This document shows positions 45,509 to 57,033 of a DNA stretch of 64,000 nt, piece after piece. The stretch covers positions 58,182,754 through 58,246,753 of the forward strand of contig NC_087065.1 of assembly GCF_963678635.1 (NCBI RefSeq), given 5' to 3'. Positions within the stretch are counted from its first letter, which is position 1; every line of letters begins with the position of its first letter. Position numbers and translations under genes: made by a program. Origin of the DNA: Symsagittifera roscoffensis (Eukaryota; Xenacoelomorpha; Acoela; Convolutidae). Under the pieces are notes generated by a model, which was given only the letters and a program-made list of their open reading frames with translations, did no database searches and was not told the origin of the DNA.

Positions 45509-45998
45509 AAATTCATTAAGGCAGGGAATAACCATTTGGTTTTTTTGAATTTTGCCAAATATTATCAAAACTTTTTTCTGCTAATTTTTTTGACGCCGGA
45601 AGAGTATTTAAAGAAAAAATTAGGCAAGCAAAAGTGCTGTCTTCGGGCAATTTTTGTAAAGTTTTGACAAAACATGGCGACTTCTGGGCGCCCTTATCAA
45701 ATAAAATCAGAATATATTGGTGCCAAAAGGCTCCTTAGAGTCGGTTAGCCAAAAATGAATGCGAGCAAATGAATTTGGATGGTCGAAACCCTGAAGGGAA
45801 GGGGGTGTCCGCCCCTGCCCCTCAAAACAAATTGCAATAGAACTAAATAGTGACATCGGTCTCTCTTGTAAAATCATGTGTCATCAATTTTAGTCTAGTC
45901 TCAAAAATGGAAAACTTCAGACAGATCTATTGGGTTGTTTTTGATATATTCGAATCCGAACCATGAACGAAAGGGTGTGAACTTGATATCAATTTTGA

Positions 45999-46326
45999 CA
46001 GGGGCAGATCCAGAATTTTTTCGAGGGTGAGTGAGTTTTCGAGAAAAAAAAATCTAAACCTTTTTAAGGCAATTTTTCGAGCAATCCCAGAACACTATCA
46101 GGGCCCTTTTTTAGAAATAAATTCTGTGCCTTGTTTTTTTTTGGCGCGCGCTCCCCTCTATAATTAGCATATATTGGCGCCAAAATCGCCTTTAGAAAAC
46201 TCTTAGGGTTGTTCGACCGAAAACGGATATTTCCAAAGGGTGTTAGTACCATTTTTGGTTGATGAGGTGGCCAAATCCCTGCCAATCGGTGACCGCCTCA
46301 TTGCCCCACTCTTAAATCCGCCCCTG
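45999..46326 (-). mobile_element. CAGGGGCGGATC-type MITE, complete, reverse orientation
   Basis: The ends CAGGGGCAGATCCAG and TAAATCCGCCCCTG are inverted. The interior GGCGCGCGCTCCCCTC and CCAAAATCGCC are the reverse complement of other copies. Size about 328 bp. A partial copy lies at about 45690-45825. Confidence 0.72.
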
Positions 46327-47060
46327 AACCCCAAAATTTCTTTGAGTTAGTCAAAATAGACTAGAAAACCCACTATTTGTCATAGATCTGCCCCACAGAT
46401 TCAGAGAAGCAGTTTGAAAGAGTTTCCAAAAAACTTTAAAAGAAAAAGATTAAACAAAATCCAGTTTTTGCCAGTAAAATTGACCAAATTTAAGCTAAAA
46501 CTGATAAATGTTCTATCAGATCAATCATAAATTTTTAAAAGGCGAAATCGTTAGAAACTTGATATAAGTAAGCAAAATAAGAATATAAAAATTTTCTCAA
46601 TAATAAACGCTTAGGGTGTGCAACTTTTTCTCACAATCTAAATCCTTAATAATAAGATTACAGTTATCTCCATCCTAACCAATCATGATCCATAACTAAT
46701 CTGTAAATGCATGTTATAAGTTCTACATGTTGTAAAAATCAGGCTAGTTGTTTTATAAAATCAGCACAAAACTTGCTTGTATTAAAGCGAAGCCGACTGC
46801 AATTTCAGGTCCTTGGAGCAGTAATAACAAAAAAAATTAAATATATTAGAAAAAAATGAACTTGTAGTATTCAACTACACTTAAAATATCGCTATTGTTC
46901 TAATTGTTTACAAAACAAGAGCCTACTTTATGATGCACATTAACAAAAGATTGAATGTTTTAATGCCTAGTTTTATTTGCCCTGAAAAGTAGACAATACG
47001 GCGATATCTCCATCCTATTTTTATCAGTTCTCAAAGAACTTTTGATTTATAATTTTAAAA
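46327..47060. other. AT-rich intergenic sequence
   Basis: A short TTGTTCCG-family-like fragment (GCGAAGCCGACTGCAATTTC, GGAGCAGTAATAACA) occurs around 46790-46835; otherwise nothing recognisable. Confidence 0.45.
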
Positions 47061-47077
47061 CTGCAGTTGGAAAATGT

Positions 47078-47218
47078 ATGAGTCCCCGAGATGAAAAAAT
47101 GATTGATTGCTGCTTGCAAAAATCAACTTGGGAGACTGATGAAGAAGCCCTTGATAAGAACGGAAAAATCCTGTGTGAAGAGTTAAGGATAAAAAAGCCG
47201 GAATATAGCAAGGTCTGA
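47078..47218 (+). CDS. Short unrecognised ORF, possible exon
   Basis: An ATG-to-TGA frame of 46 codons reading MSPRDEKMIDCCLQKSTWET, then a lysine/glutamate-rich end (EELRIKKPEYSKV). An AG lies just upstream (ctgcag at 47061) and a GT just before the stop, so it could be an exon. The composition is more protein-like than neighbouring frames, but no family was recognised. Confidence 0.22.
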   Translation: MSPRDEKMIDCCLQKSTWETDEEALDKNGKILCEELRIKKPEYSKV

Positions 47219-47779
47219 GTCATGAGAAATTTTTATCAGCAGACCGGTCAAATTAATTTTGTTTGCCTCAGGGTAACCTTAGAGACAAATTGAGCTCTCA
47301 GTTTTTTCCTAATAAAGTCTTTCCTTTATAACAATTTTTCTTTCAAATATTTTCTTTAAAAAAATTATCTCTGAGACTTTCACTGAAAAATCGAATATAT
47401 GTTCGAGACCTTTATCGATTAAGTTATAAAGTTTAAGCAAAACAGTTACAAGTATATCCGGCAACCGGCAAGCAGAACCAGACGCGTCCAGAGGACATTT
47501 ATTCTCAAAGAAATTTTTTAAATCTAGGATCTTTTATCTGAAAAATTATCTCAAAGAAAAAATGAGTTAGGAACGGTTATTTTGAATTGAAGTAAGGATT
47601 TTTAACATTTTGATTCAAACGAAAGACAGCGACATCTCTGAAATTCCACAAAACCTCAAAACCGCAAAATTGAGAGAACAGTTTTTGCTGTTGAAAAAAA
47701 ACGGCATTTATAGAAAAGGTCAATAAGGAACGAAAACACTGAACAATCGATGTTTGAAGAAAAGAAACCTGCCGAATTG

Positions 47780-48430
47780 CAACGATTGGACGGTTACAAT
47801 TGTTACTGAACGTATCCAACGAATCATAAAATTGACGGGAGGATTAACGACCCTACCTGGTAGTGAAGAAGGAGCTTCTTCGGCAAATTGGAAGAAGACG
47901 GAAGGGTCTCTTGTTGAACTGGAGAAGTTAGATTTTAACAATTTTTAGCTTACTGGAATGTTCTGAATTGAAATTAATAACATCTAAAACCGTTTTCAGA
48001 TAATGAGAAGCTAGGAGTTGGCGGAGGGATCAATCCCTCTCCGATGGCGGGGTGATTTTTTCTACGGTACAAAATCAAGTGTGATGGTAAGAGAATGGTA
48101 AGAAAAACGGTATTTTTTTGGATTATAGTAATATAGTAACTTAATAGTATCAATGTATCCTATCTAGGAGTGACCTCCATATATGATGAAACTGAGACCC
48201 AGCCATGAGCTCACTCTTTTCACATTCATTTAAGTTAATTTGCGCGGCTCGGCTGATAGCCTTTAGCGGTAATGATTTTGTCAACCCGACATTTCGAGAC
48301 TCACATTGAATTGGCTTTGGTGGAGACGGTTTAAAGCAAGTTAAGTTCTAGTGGAACGTTAGCGGATCATTTTAAGATTTAGCTTTACTTTTCGTCGGTA
48401 TGTACTTCCGAGCGAAGTTTACGACAGAAA
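47780..48430 (+). repeat. LTR-like repeat, copy 1
   Basis: Aligned blocks with 53085-53683 include TTGCAACGATTG, GATGAGAAGCTAGGAGTT / GAGAAGCTAGGAGTTGGC, GAGACCCAGCCATGAGCTCA, TTGGCTTTGGTGGAGACGG and TATGTACTTCCGAGCG. The two copies are roughly 70-75% alike by eye and in the same orientation. They flank a LINE cluster. Confidence 0.65.
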
Positions 48431-48529
48431 CGATTTTTGATCATAACAGATAAAATCATGTCGAATCTTTAAATAACCTTGATGAGAACGCATTTGAAAT
48501 AAATGAATCAACCGTTGACCCTTCTCCTG

Positions 48530-48960
48530 AAAAAGACAACATAGCGGTTGAAAATGTTCAGCGAAGGGCAATCAGATTAATCCCAAGTTTAAGCAAATTA
48601 ACTTACTGGGAAAAATTGAAAAAAAATTGAAGCTTCCTACTCTAGTGTACAGAAGAGTACATGGGCGCATGATAGAAAAGTACAAAATTTGGGACTGTGT
48701 TTACGATTTAACAGCAACTAAAGGAATGTTTAAAATAGATGTAAGAAGTTCTCGTGGCAACCGGTGCAAATTTATAACCACAAATTTCTATACGATGTAA
48801 CTTCTTCACTATAGCAGCCATAAACGACTGGAACTTTTTACCAGATCGGCGATTTCCAGCGTTCAAATCAATTTGTTGGAATCGAGGCTGGATAAACCTT
48901 GGGAAAACGATTTGTATGGTAGATCCTTTCTGAAATGACAAATTGAACGACGTCAGAAAG
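48530..48960 (+). pseudogene. C-terminal fragment of a non-LTR retrotransposon reverse transcriptase
   Basis: Reading with frameshifts gives VENVQRRAIRLIPSLSKLTY, then LPTLVYRRVHGRMIEKYKIW, and AAINDWNFLPD. This VQRRAxRLI ... YRRxRGxMIExYKI ... NDWNxLP series is the conserved tail of CR1/Jockey-group LINE proteins. Truncated at the 5' side. Confidence 0.75.
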
Positions 48961-49209
48961 AGCTTATCAAAAAAGATTGAGAAGCCTATAGATCAAAAGA
49001 TAGCTGTATAAAAAGGTGGTGTTGTTTTTTAACCAATCGAGGCTTTTTGAGTGGGTTTTGTTAATAGAAGACTTCTTGAAGATGTTGGAACTAATGGAAC
49101 CATAATTTCATGATTGTATTCATATTAGTCTAACTGAAGTATTGTAGTGTAGCTGGCTATAAAATAGAAGACTCCTGTGTTATTGGAACCAATTTACCTG
49201 TGTCATAAA

Positions 49210-49640
49210 AAATTATTAGAAGATGGTCAACGGAGAGCAACTCGAATGGTTTGAGGGAACTAAAGTATACAGAAAGACGGCAGACGTTAGACCTAATCTA
49301 CCTTATACCCTAGAAGAAGAGGCACAAGGATTGAAATGTTCATAATTGGTTATAACCAATATGATTCAAAACCGACAAAAGGTTTATAAACAACAGAGAC
49401 AAGGATAATTCACAAGAAAGTTGTGTTAAAAAAAACAGATTTCGAAATAAGAAAACATTTTTTCACAATAAGAGCTGCAACAGACTGGAATAGCCTGCCA
49501 AGAGAAGTAGTGACTTCAAAAACGACCAGCGAAATAAAAAAAAAACCTGAAGGAAAATGGATTTATTATATATGAGACGAATTTAGTGAAAAAAAAATAC
49601 ACAATGAGCTGATCAAGTGAGGCGGCAGCATCGCATAACA
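49210..49640 (+). pseudogene. Second plus-strand LINE C-terminal fragment
   Basis: EIRKHFFTIRAATDWNSLPR and the following basic tail match the same LINE tail. The downstream 49670-49830 (AACCAATCAGGCTTTT, TCATGATAGTGTTTCTTGA) parallels 49020-49140 downstream of the first fragment, so both carry the same 3' untranslated region. Confidence 0.65.
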
Positions 49641-49859
49641 ATAAGAATCAAACTAAAACAAGCTGTGTAATATGGTATGGATAATTTTCAACCAATCAGG
49701 CTTTTCAAGGGGATTTTGTTGAAAGAAGACTTGTTAAAGGATCTTTAACAAAAAGAGCCCTAACGTCATGATAGTGTTTCTTGACAAATAGGAACCTCAT
49801 TTCATGATAGTGTTTCTTGAGATGAAAAAGAATAGGGTTAAAGTATCACAGGGACACAG

Positions 49860-50260
49860 GTAGAAGTAGACAGGTATATTTTTGATCTACAGGCACCTCA
49901 GTCTCCGTCGATCAGCTCCTTCTGTGGCTGTCCAATTCGTCATTTGAGAAAGGATGTATCAAACATATCGTTTTCCCAGTGTTTACCTAGCCTTGATATG
50001 AACAATTTGATCTGTAAGCTGGAAATTACAGGCTCTGGCAGTGAGTTCCAGTCGTTTACGGCTGCTATAATGAAGAAGCTACTTCGTAAACATGTGCGAG
50101 ACTTTCTTGTTATCAATTGGCACGGATTTCTGCGAAAATTTCTTTCATTTATTGTAAACATTCCTTCAGTTGCTGTTACATCGTAGTCACAGTTCCAGAC
50201 TTTTTACATTTTATCATACGCCCACTTCTGTACTACAGGGTAGGAACCTTCAGTAAATAA
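49860..50260 (-). pseudogene. Minus-strand LINE C-terminal end
   Basis: The frame contains TATEGMFTINERNFRRNPCQ, then FFIIAAVNDWNSLPEPVISS, followed by a short basic end. It is collinear with the reverse transcriptase at 51074-52407 on the same strand, so these are probably one element separated by a later insertion. Confidence 0.72.
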
Positions 50261-50267
50261 GAAAAAA

Positions 50268-50882
50268 CACTAGTGGACAAAATTGAGCGCAAATTCTAGT
50301 TTTTAATTTGTAAAAAGCCTGTTTTCAATGTACATTTTGACAACATATCCTTCGAATTTCAGTAAAAATTTTACGTCGACCAAGTGCAAATGATCTGAGC
50401 TGCCATTTGTGAAAGTATCAATATTTGGTTTCAATGACTTTCCAATGTAATCCGGGTCTGATAATGTCAGTTTTTCTCGTCTGAACTAAGTTTTGCATCT
50501 TAGTGAAATCTTTCTCGAATAAGCGGGGTAAAAAATTCGTTCATTCAATGTCAAACATTATCAGCGAGAAAATAGAAGCAATCAGTGTGAAATTTTTACT
50601 TACTCAGACGTTTGCTACTCATTCACGCGAAGTATTTAAATTAGTGCATATGAGGAAAGTTGGAATTTTCAGACCCGGATTACATAGGTAAGTCATTGAA
50701 ACTGAATATTGATACTTTCGCTGATGGTAGATCTGATCATTTGCCCTTGGTCTATGTAAAAATATTACTGAATTTTGATGGAAATGTTTTCCAAATGTAC
50801 ATTGAATACAGGCATTTTACAATGAAAACAGACATTTTACAAAGTAAAATCCTGAATTTGTGCTTAATTTTGTCTACTAGTG
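50268..50882. mobile_element. 615-bp foldback MITE inserted in the LINE
   Basis: The ends ACACTAGTGGACAAAATTGA and its inverted counterpart at 50863-50882 continue into arms of about 200 bp that match at roughly 80% (CAATGTACATTTTG, AAATGATCTGAGCT, GAAAGTATCAATATT, GTAATCCGGGTCTGA). The ~190-bp centre is unique. Ends of this CACTAGTGGACAAAATTGAG style resemble Tc1/mariner-type MITEs. Confidence 0.85.
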
Positions 50883-51073
50883 TATATCAGTGTGCTTGGT
50901 AGAAGCTCGAAGCAGAGGAGAGATTATGAACACCATGGAAAGACCAAGAAAAAACGACCGACCTTTAGCTTGACAACAGAATCGAAGGACCCCACATGGT
51001 CTAGGGCAAATCGAATCTGAATGAACCTGGCAGGAGATCTATACAGAAGATCCATACAGTAGAATAGAAACTA

Positions 51074-51802
51074 TTAGTGAGTGGGATAATAACTTCTTTC
51101 GTTGACTTGCAATAAAAAAAGGAATGTTTTGGTGTAGAAAATTGAAAACTTTGGTGCATTTGGCAATGTGCTGTCAATATGACGTTTCCAATCTAAATTG
51201 TGCGAGACCGTAAATCCAAGATCTTTGATAGTTTCGACAAACATCAGTTTTTCTGAGCCGAGTTTTAGGTTTATGTCTGGTTCTATATGCGAGAACGAAA
51301 TAACTTTACATTTCGATGGTTGAAATGAGAGACCGTTTGAAATTGACCAACCAATAAGGGCATCCAAATCTGCTTGAATCAATCGAGATTCATGAAAATC
51401 AAATTTTAGGTCATCGGCAAAAAGAAAGTAAGACCCGTTTGTAACAATATCGGTCATTTCATTGATAAAAAGGATGAAAAGTAGGGGGCCCAGAATACTC
51501 GCTTGTGTTACACCCAAGTAGACTGGTAACAATGATGAAAAACTTTCTCTAATTTTAACACTTTGAAACCTGTTGAAAAGGTAAGAATCTAGAATTCTCA
51601 GAAAACCAGGGCAGAAGCCAAATGATTCAAGTTTAGACAGAAGCAGATTATGGGGGACAAGCGAAAGCTTTCCGCACTTCGAATTGACGGTTAGAGAAAG
51701 AAGGTTCCAATCCAGAGAATAATAAATTTGATCCAGATAAGATATCATTTGACTGATTGTGCTGCGGTCCTTCATGAAGCCGTGTTGTTCATTCTTGATC
51801 AA
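51074..51802 (-). pseudogene. Non-LTR retrotransposon reverse transcriptase domain
   Basis: The 242-codon frame shows NEQHGFMKDRSTISQM (finger motif), VTQASILGPLLFILFINEM, the catalytic FADD at about residue 130, and GLSFQPSKCKVISF. The order matches CR1/Jockey-type LINE reverse transcriptases. The motif A region before VPHNLLL has lost its aspartates, so it would be inactive. The 5' part lies at 51934-52407 in another frame. Confidence 0.88.
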
Positions 51803-51933
51803 TTTACTAGCTTGGGATTGACAAAATTGAAAATAATTCTTTCAACTATAAGCGACAACTTGGAAAGGACACTGATTGAACGGTAGTTTTCGACATGCGA
51901 ACGCGAGCCAGGCTTGTGTAGAGGGTTGATATG

Positions 51934-52407
51934 CTAAATTTCCCAGATATCAGGCCAGGTTTGCTCAGTCAGGGTACGCCTAAACAGTTCACAAACAAGT
52001 GAAGCCAGTACCTTAGATGCACTGTGAAAAACAAAGGAAGGAATTTGGTCGGAAACCATAGAGTTGGTGTCATCGCATTTCCCACGCATGGATTCAACAT
52101 CAAAAAGAGATGGGTCTAAATCAGCATAACTGATTGTAGCTTCAAATTTTGACATCTGCGCAATAAGAAAGTTGCTTTTTTGGGTGAAGACAGAGGTAAG
52201 GTAGAAGTTGAAGGTATTAGCAATATCATCGTCACTGTTAAATGTTTGATTTTTGTGATGCATCAGAAAGGTGAGGAATCTGAAATTGAGAGAGGAAAAT
52301 AACCAAGAACATTCAGAAGTGCAAAAACGTTTTGAAAAAGTAGATGCTTTATACTCCAGCTTGGTTTTCAGTGAGCCCAAAACACTAGAACATCCAGAGA
52401 ACTTCAA
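51934..52407 (-). pseudogene. LINE ORF2 segment preceding the reverse transcriptase core
   Basis: It contains LMHHKNQTFNSDDDIANTFN, FYLTSVFTQKS and CDDTNSMVSDQIPSFVFHSA, the linker and first finger motif of LINE reverse transcriptases. A frameshift separates it from 51074-51802. Confidence 0.75.
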
Positions 52408-52671
52408 TAAGCCCAGCCAGTGTCGTTATAGATACAAAAGAGTCTATTCTTCCAAACCAAATGAGACTATAGTGATCGAACCAAGACCTCTGCTATGCGC
52501 TTCTTCCCTTTATTGCAATATGTGCATGTAGGATAAAGGATAAATACGTAAATGTAAAAGTTAATTGCCAAGATTAATTTTTTTATAGACAGTTTTCCTC
52601 TTATTTGTCTTCAAGTAATACATTGTTCCGACGATGGAACTCCTGGCAAAAAAGTTAGCTACTTTTGCTTC

Positions 52672-52872
52672 TCATTTGTTTCTGCCTAATCTGATGGTTA
52701 ATGTATTGGCAACATCATGGTCACTGGTAAATGTTTGATTATTTGTATTCAAGTAATACATTGTGTGACATTCGACCAAAATTGACAAAAAGACAGTTTC
52801 GGAGGGTTGGCCGCTAGCCTTGAGAATTGGCAGTTTTAGAGGATTAACAGCGTTATTCAGACAATTAGACAA
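52672..52872 (-). pseudogene. Small duplicate of the LINE linker region
   Basis: NTNNQTFTSDHDVANTLT parallels KNQTFNSDDDIANTFN of the main copy, indicating a second, more decayed insertion or duplication on the same strand. Confidence 0.55.
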
Positions 52873-53084
52873 ATCGTGAAGGCTAGAAGATTCTGGTGTT
52901 TTAATTTTTTAAACCTTCGAATGATGACGTCAGATTTTCTGAGAAACGTCAAAAACGGCCATTTTGGAAGAAATCCAAAATAAAACAGAACAACTATAGA
53001 AGTTGCGAAAACAACAACGACGATAGTTGTGAGAAAAACGACGATAAGAAATAGAGAAATACGACAGAGTATTAGCAGAGACCG

Positions 53085-53683
53085 CTCCGAGTTGCAACGA
53101 TTGTGTCGCTACAATCGTTGCAAGGCCCTTCACACTAACGGTGAAGGGTGGAAACCAGCCTTCCGGAGAGGAAATAAGGCTGTTACTTGCCGGGATTCAG
53201 GAATCCGGAGGGGTCTTGGGACTCGAACATGAACCATTTTAAACTAACTTTTAGCTTCCTGGTTATGTCCTGAATTGAATTTGTTTAACATCTGGATTCG
53301 TTTTCTGACGATGAGAAGCTAGGAGTTAAGGGAAAGGGTTGATCCATCTTCGATGAAGATGATGATTTTTATCTACTGAACAAAGACAATAATAATATAG
53401 CAAATAGTAGTAGCCCTGTTGTTAGGAGTGACGTCGTGGTCTTGGGATACTGAGACCCAGCCATGAGCTCACTATTTTGCATGTAAGTAAGTTAATTTGA
53501 GCGTTCTGGTCGAAGCCGGAGAACAGTAACGTTTTGTCGACTCGATGTTAGAAAGACCACCAAAAGAACTGGCTTTGGTAGAGACGGTGAAAACATGTAG
53601 AGCTTAGTTTAGACGCTGGCCAGTCGTTTTATAGCTTAGCTTTATTTTCCGTCGATATGTACTTCCGGGCGAATGTTACATAG
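53085..53683 (+). repeat. LTR-like repeat, copy 2
   Basis: It matches 47780-48430. It carries a small palindrome (CCCTTCAC, ACTAACG, GTGAAGGG at about 53127) and one CCGGAGGGGTC motif (53202-53215) that link it to the gypsy-like leader downstream. It ends near GAATGTTACA. It may be the 5' LTR or part of the leader; the element's 3' LTR lies outside the window. Confidence 0.6.
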
Positions 53684-55160
53684 ATGTTTTTATGGCGCTC
53701 CTGGGTGTGATTCTTTTTTAACATCAAGACCGGCAGAACCATTAACGAGCACTCCGCGCCGATTGGATGCTTATAATAACGCCCTTAATAGGCCCTAACC
53801 GCCGGGGCGGAAGGGTAGTTCGGAACACGGAAGCCTTACGGATTCCCGTGAATAGCTTTTTAACCCAGTTAAGACCAAAAATTCACGAATCAGGAAGGGT
53901 TGGGGATTTGCGGTCCCGTCATTTCCTGAGTGGTGCGTTACCAAAAATACTTAAAGATATGTAGGAAACCAAACAATAACTAGTATAGTACCCAAGAAAA
54001 AAAAACAACAAACAGTAAAAAAGTATAAAATCAGTAGAAATCATCCCCCCAGACGAGATGTGATCCGACCCTCCCGTTTGTTGTTGTTAGATATATTATT
54101 GTTACAGGCATTTACATCAGTCAGGATCGTTACGATCATTTTTGTGAACCGCTTGTGAGGCTTGTACTGTAGGGTTATTTGAGTATTTAAGCACATTAAT
54201 GCTAATTTGCGCTCAATCCGGAAGGGTCTCGGGATTAGTGAAGGAGACTGATCCGGCAAGCAGTACAAGGAGTGACAAGAGGGGACTCAACGACAACAAC
54301 AGTCGAATATTGGGTATCGTTAACAAGTTTTGTATCCCTTTTGGTATAAAAAATAAGATATTAATCTGTGGGGGGCTCGACAGTGCTGCACTGTAGTGAC
54401 CCTTCACCGAACTGCGAATTTCCGAGTTAAGCACCTTAATTCGGATATTGAACAAACCCGGAGGGGTATAAAATTACTATTATTATTAATTATATAGCCT
54501 ATATTAATACTCCTATATCGTTTTTCAGTCAAAAACACAGTAAGCGGACCGGTTTTTAGGGTCAAAATAACAATATTTTGATCCCCCCACAAATCGCGAT
54601 TTTTGAGATATCGATATTTTTTGAAACGGAAAAAAGCGCTAAATTAATGAGTTACATCGTAATTGTACTAGTATAATGAGTAGAACCGGTTGAGTTTAGT
54701 TCAGAAGTGGTTGGAGCTATTTGAGTACCAAAAACCGAATTTTCGCGATTTTTGAATAAACAAAACGCTATAAAATAAGAAACTTTTTAAAAATTTTTGA
54801 GTTCAGACAGGAAAAACTGTTGTTCGGACATTGTCCACCAGTGAATTGACAGGTTTTAAAACCCGTCTGCAGAAAACCTTCCGGGTTACAGAAAAATTGA
54901 ACTTAACATGTTTGATTTAGTGGATTCATCAATCCGGAGGGGTCCGAATAGCATAGTTTTTCGCAACATTTTTCAGCTAGAGCGTTTTAGATCGATTTTT
55001 TTTTGCATTGAACTAGAAGCGTACAAGCCTTCTGAGCTCGGATCAATAATTTTTAGGTCAAAAAGAACAGAATTGCGAAAAAATTTAGGCGGAACCTATA
55101 AGAGAGAGATTTTTTGACTTTAGAAAAAAGACGTTTTAATTGAAAACTTTCAAACTACTG
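53684..55160 (+). other. Gypsy-like element leader, unique part
   Basis: Non-coding, less AT-rich sequence between the LTR-like repeat and the tandem units. It holds isolated CCGGARGGGTC-type motifs at about 53888, 54215, 54455 and 54931. No splice or ORF evidence. Confidence 0.55.
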
Positions 55161-56128
55161 GACAGATCCAGTTGATCTTGGTACCATTAGATCAGAAATT
55201 AGCTGATCTTACTAATAGAAACATCAATTATTCAAAAAAAAAAAGCGTGAATATTTTTTAGGATTGCTTTTAGCAAATTCACCAATTAGGATAGTAGACC
55301 CTTCACGTTTTATAAAAAAAAATTTGGAAAACCCTTACACCCCTACCAAAGGGTAGTAACGGTTGAATAAGGCAATTTTACGCTGTTCTAGACAAAAAAG
55401 GAAGACTAAGGGCACCAGAAAACCTTAGTCAGGTCGAAACTAGGCTAGCGATAAGACCCTTCACCGTTAGGGTGAATTGTCAAATAAGAGGCTTAACTTC
55501 AATCCGGAAGGGTCTTGGAAAAGACGTAACACCCTTCCTAGTTTATTCAAACAGCATAAAAGTATCGGAGAACGTATCCGGAAGGGTATCGGGTGAAAAT
55601 TTAGATAGTCTCCGAGAAGCTATTTTTACAAACCCGGAGGGGTCCCAATCCGGAGGAGTCTTATTTTTGCCAATCCCGAGTGGTCCCAATTTTGCCAATC
55701 TGAAGGGGTCCCAATCCGGAAGGGTCTTATTTTTGCCAATCCGGAGGGTCCTATTTTTGTCAATCCGGAGGGGTATTGTTTCGTCAAGAATTAGGAAGAT
55801 AACAGAAAAGAAAGTAGTTAAAGGTATAAGGTTATTAAGAGATAGGCTGGGAACCAGTGACTGCACTGGTAACTTGCCTTTTATAAAAACCAAACCAAAA
55901 CAAAACAGGTCTAAGCTCGGATATTCGCGACACTAAGTCTAAATTGAACAAGAGTGTATAACTCATTGGTGTGGATTGAAATCCAAAGAATTTTTGAGAA
56001 AAGTGATTGCCCTGAGGATTTTAGCAGGTCTAGCTCGGGCATTCCGAAAGCAGATAGGTAACACAGGACTCGGTGGGTGCAATAGATGCCCACTTGAGAA
56101 AATTGCTGCCTTAAAGTTTTGTCTGTTT
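55161..56128 (+). repeat. Leader tandem unit 1 (968 bp)
   Basis: It begins GACAGATCCAGTTGATCTTG and ends GTTTTGTCTGTTT. It contains nine CCGGAGGGGTC-type motifs (55501-55775), the block ACCCTTCACCGTTAGGGTGA and an internal frame of 154 codons made of that motif. Units 2 and 3 follow directly. Confidence 0.92.
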
Positions 56129-57033
56129 GACAGATCCAGTTGATCATGGTACTATTAGATCAGAAATTAGCTGATCTTACTAATAAAAACATCAATTATT
56201 CAAAAAAAATAAGCGTGAACATCTTTTAGGATTGTTTTTAGCAAATTCACCAATTAGGGAAGGTAGAACCTTTATGTTTTATAAAAAAAACTTCGGAAAG
56301 CCCTCACACCCCTACCAAAGGGTAGTAACGGTTGAATAAGGCAATTTTACGCTGTTCTAGACAAAAAGGGAAGGCTAAGGGCACCAGAAAACCTTAGTCA
56401 GGTCGAAGCTAGGCTAGCGATAAGACCCTTCACCGTTAGGGTGAGTTGTCAAATAAGAGGCTTAACTTCAATCCGGAAGGGTCTTGGAAAAGACGTAACA
56501 CCCTTCCTAGTTTATTCAAACAGCATAAAAGCATCGGAGAACGTATCCGGAAGGGTATCGGGTGAAAATTTAGACAGTCTCCGAGAAGCTATTTTTACAA
56601 ACCCGGAGGGGTCCCAATCCGGAGGAGTCTTATTTTTGCCAATCCCGAGGGGTCCTATTTTTGTCAATCCGGAGGGGTATTGTTTCGTCAAGAGTTAGGA
56701 AGACAACAGAAAAGAAAGTAGTTAAAGGTATTAGGTTATTAAGAGATAGGCTGGGAACCAGTGACTGCACTGGTAACTTGCCTTTTATAAAAAACCAAAC
56801 CAAAACAAAACAGGTCTAAGCTCGGATATTCGCGACACTAAGTCTAAATTGAACATGAGTGTTTAACTCATTGGTGTGGATTGAAATCCAGAACGTTTTT
56901 GAGAAAAGTGATTGCCCTGAGGATTTTAGTAGGTCTAGCTCGGGCAGTCCGAAGGCAGATAGGTAAAACAGGACTCGGTGGGTGCAATAGACGCCCACTT
57001 GAGAAAATTACTGCCTTCAAGTTTTGTCTGTTT
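56129..57033 (+). repeat. Leader tandem unit 2 (905 bp)
   Basis: The same unit with a ~64-bp deletion inside the motif cluster, leaving six motifs. Otherwise about 95% or more alike to units 1 and 3 by eye. Confidence 0.92.

Noticed and set aside
2000-46500. CRISPR array or bacterial operon
   Set aside because: No regular repeat-spacer structure; introns, SINE and LINE content show a eukaryotic genome.
53693-53710. TGGCGCTCCTGGGTGTGA as a primer-binding site after the LTR-like repeat
   Set aside because: It starts with TGG as expected, but its complement does not fit the T-arm and acceptor of a tRNA 3' end when laid out, so it is left unassigned.
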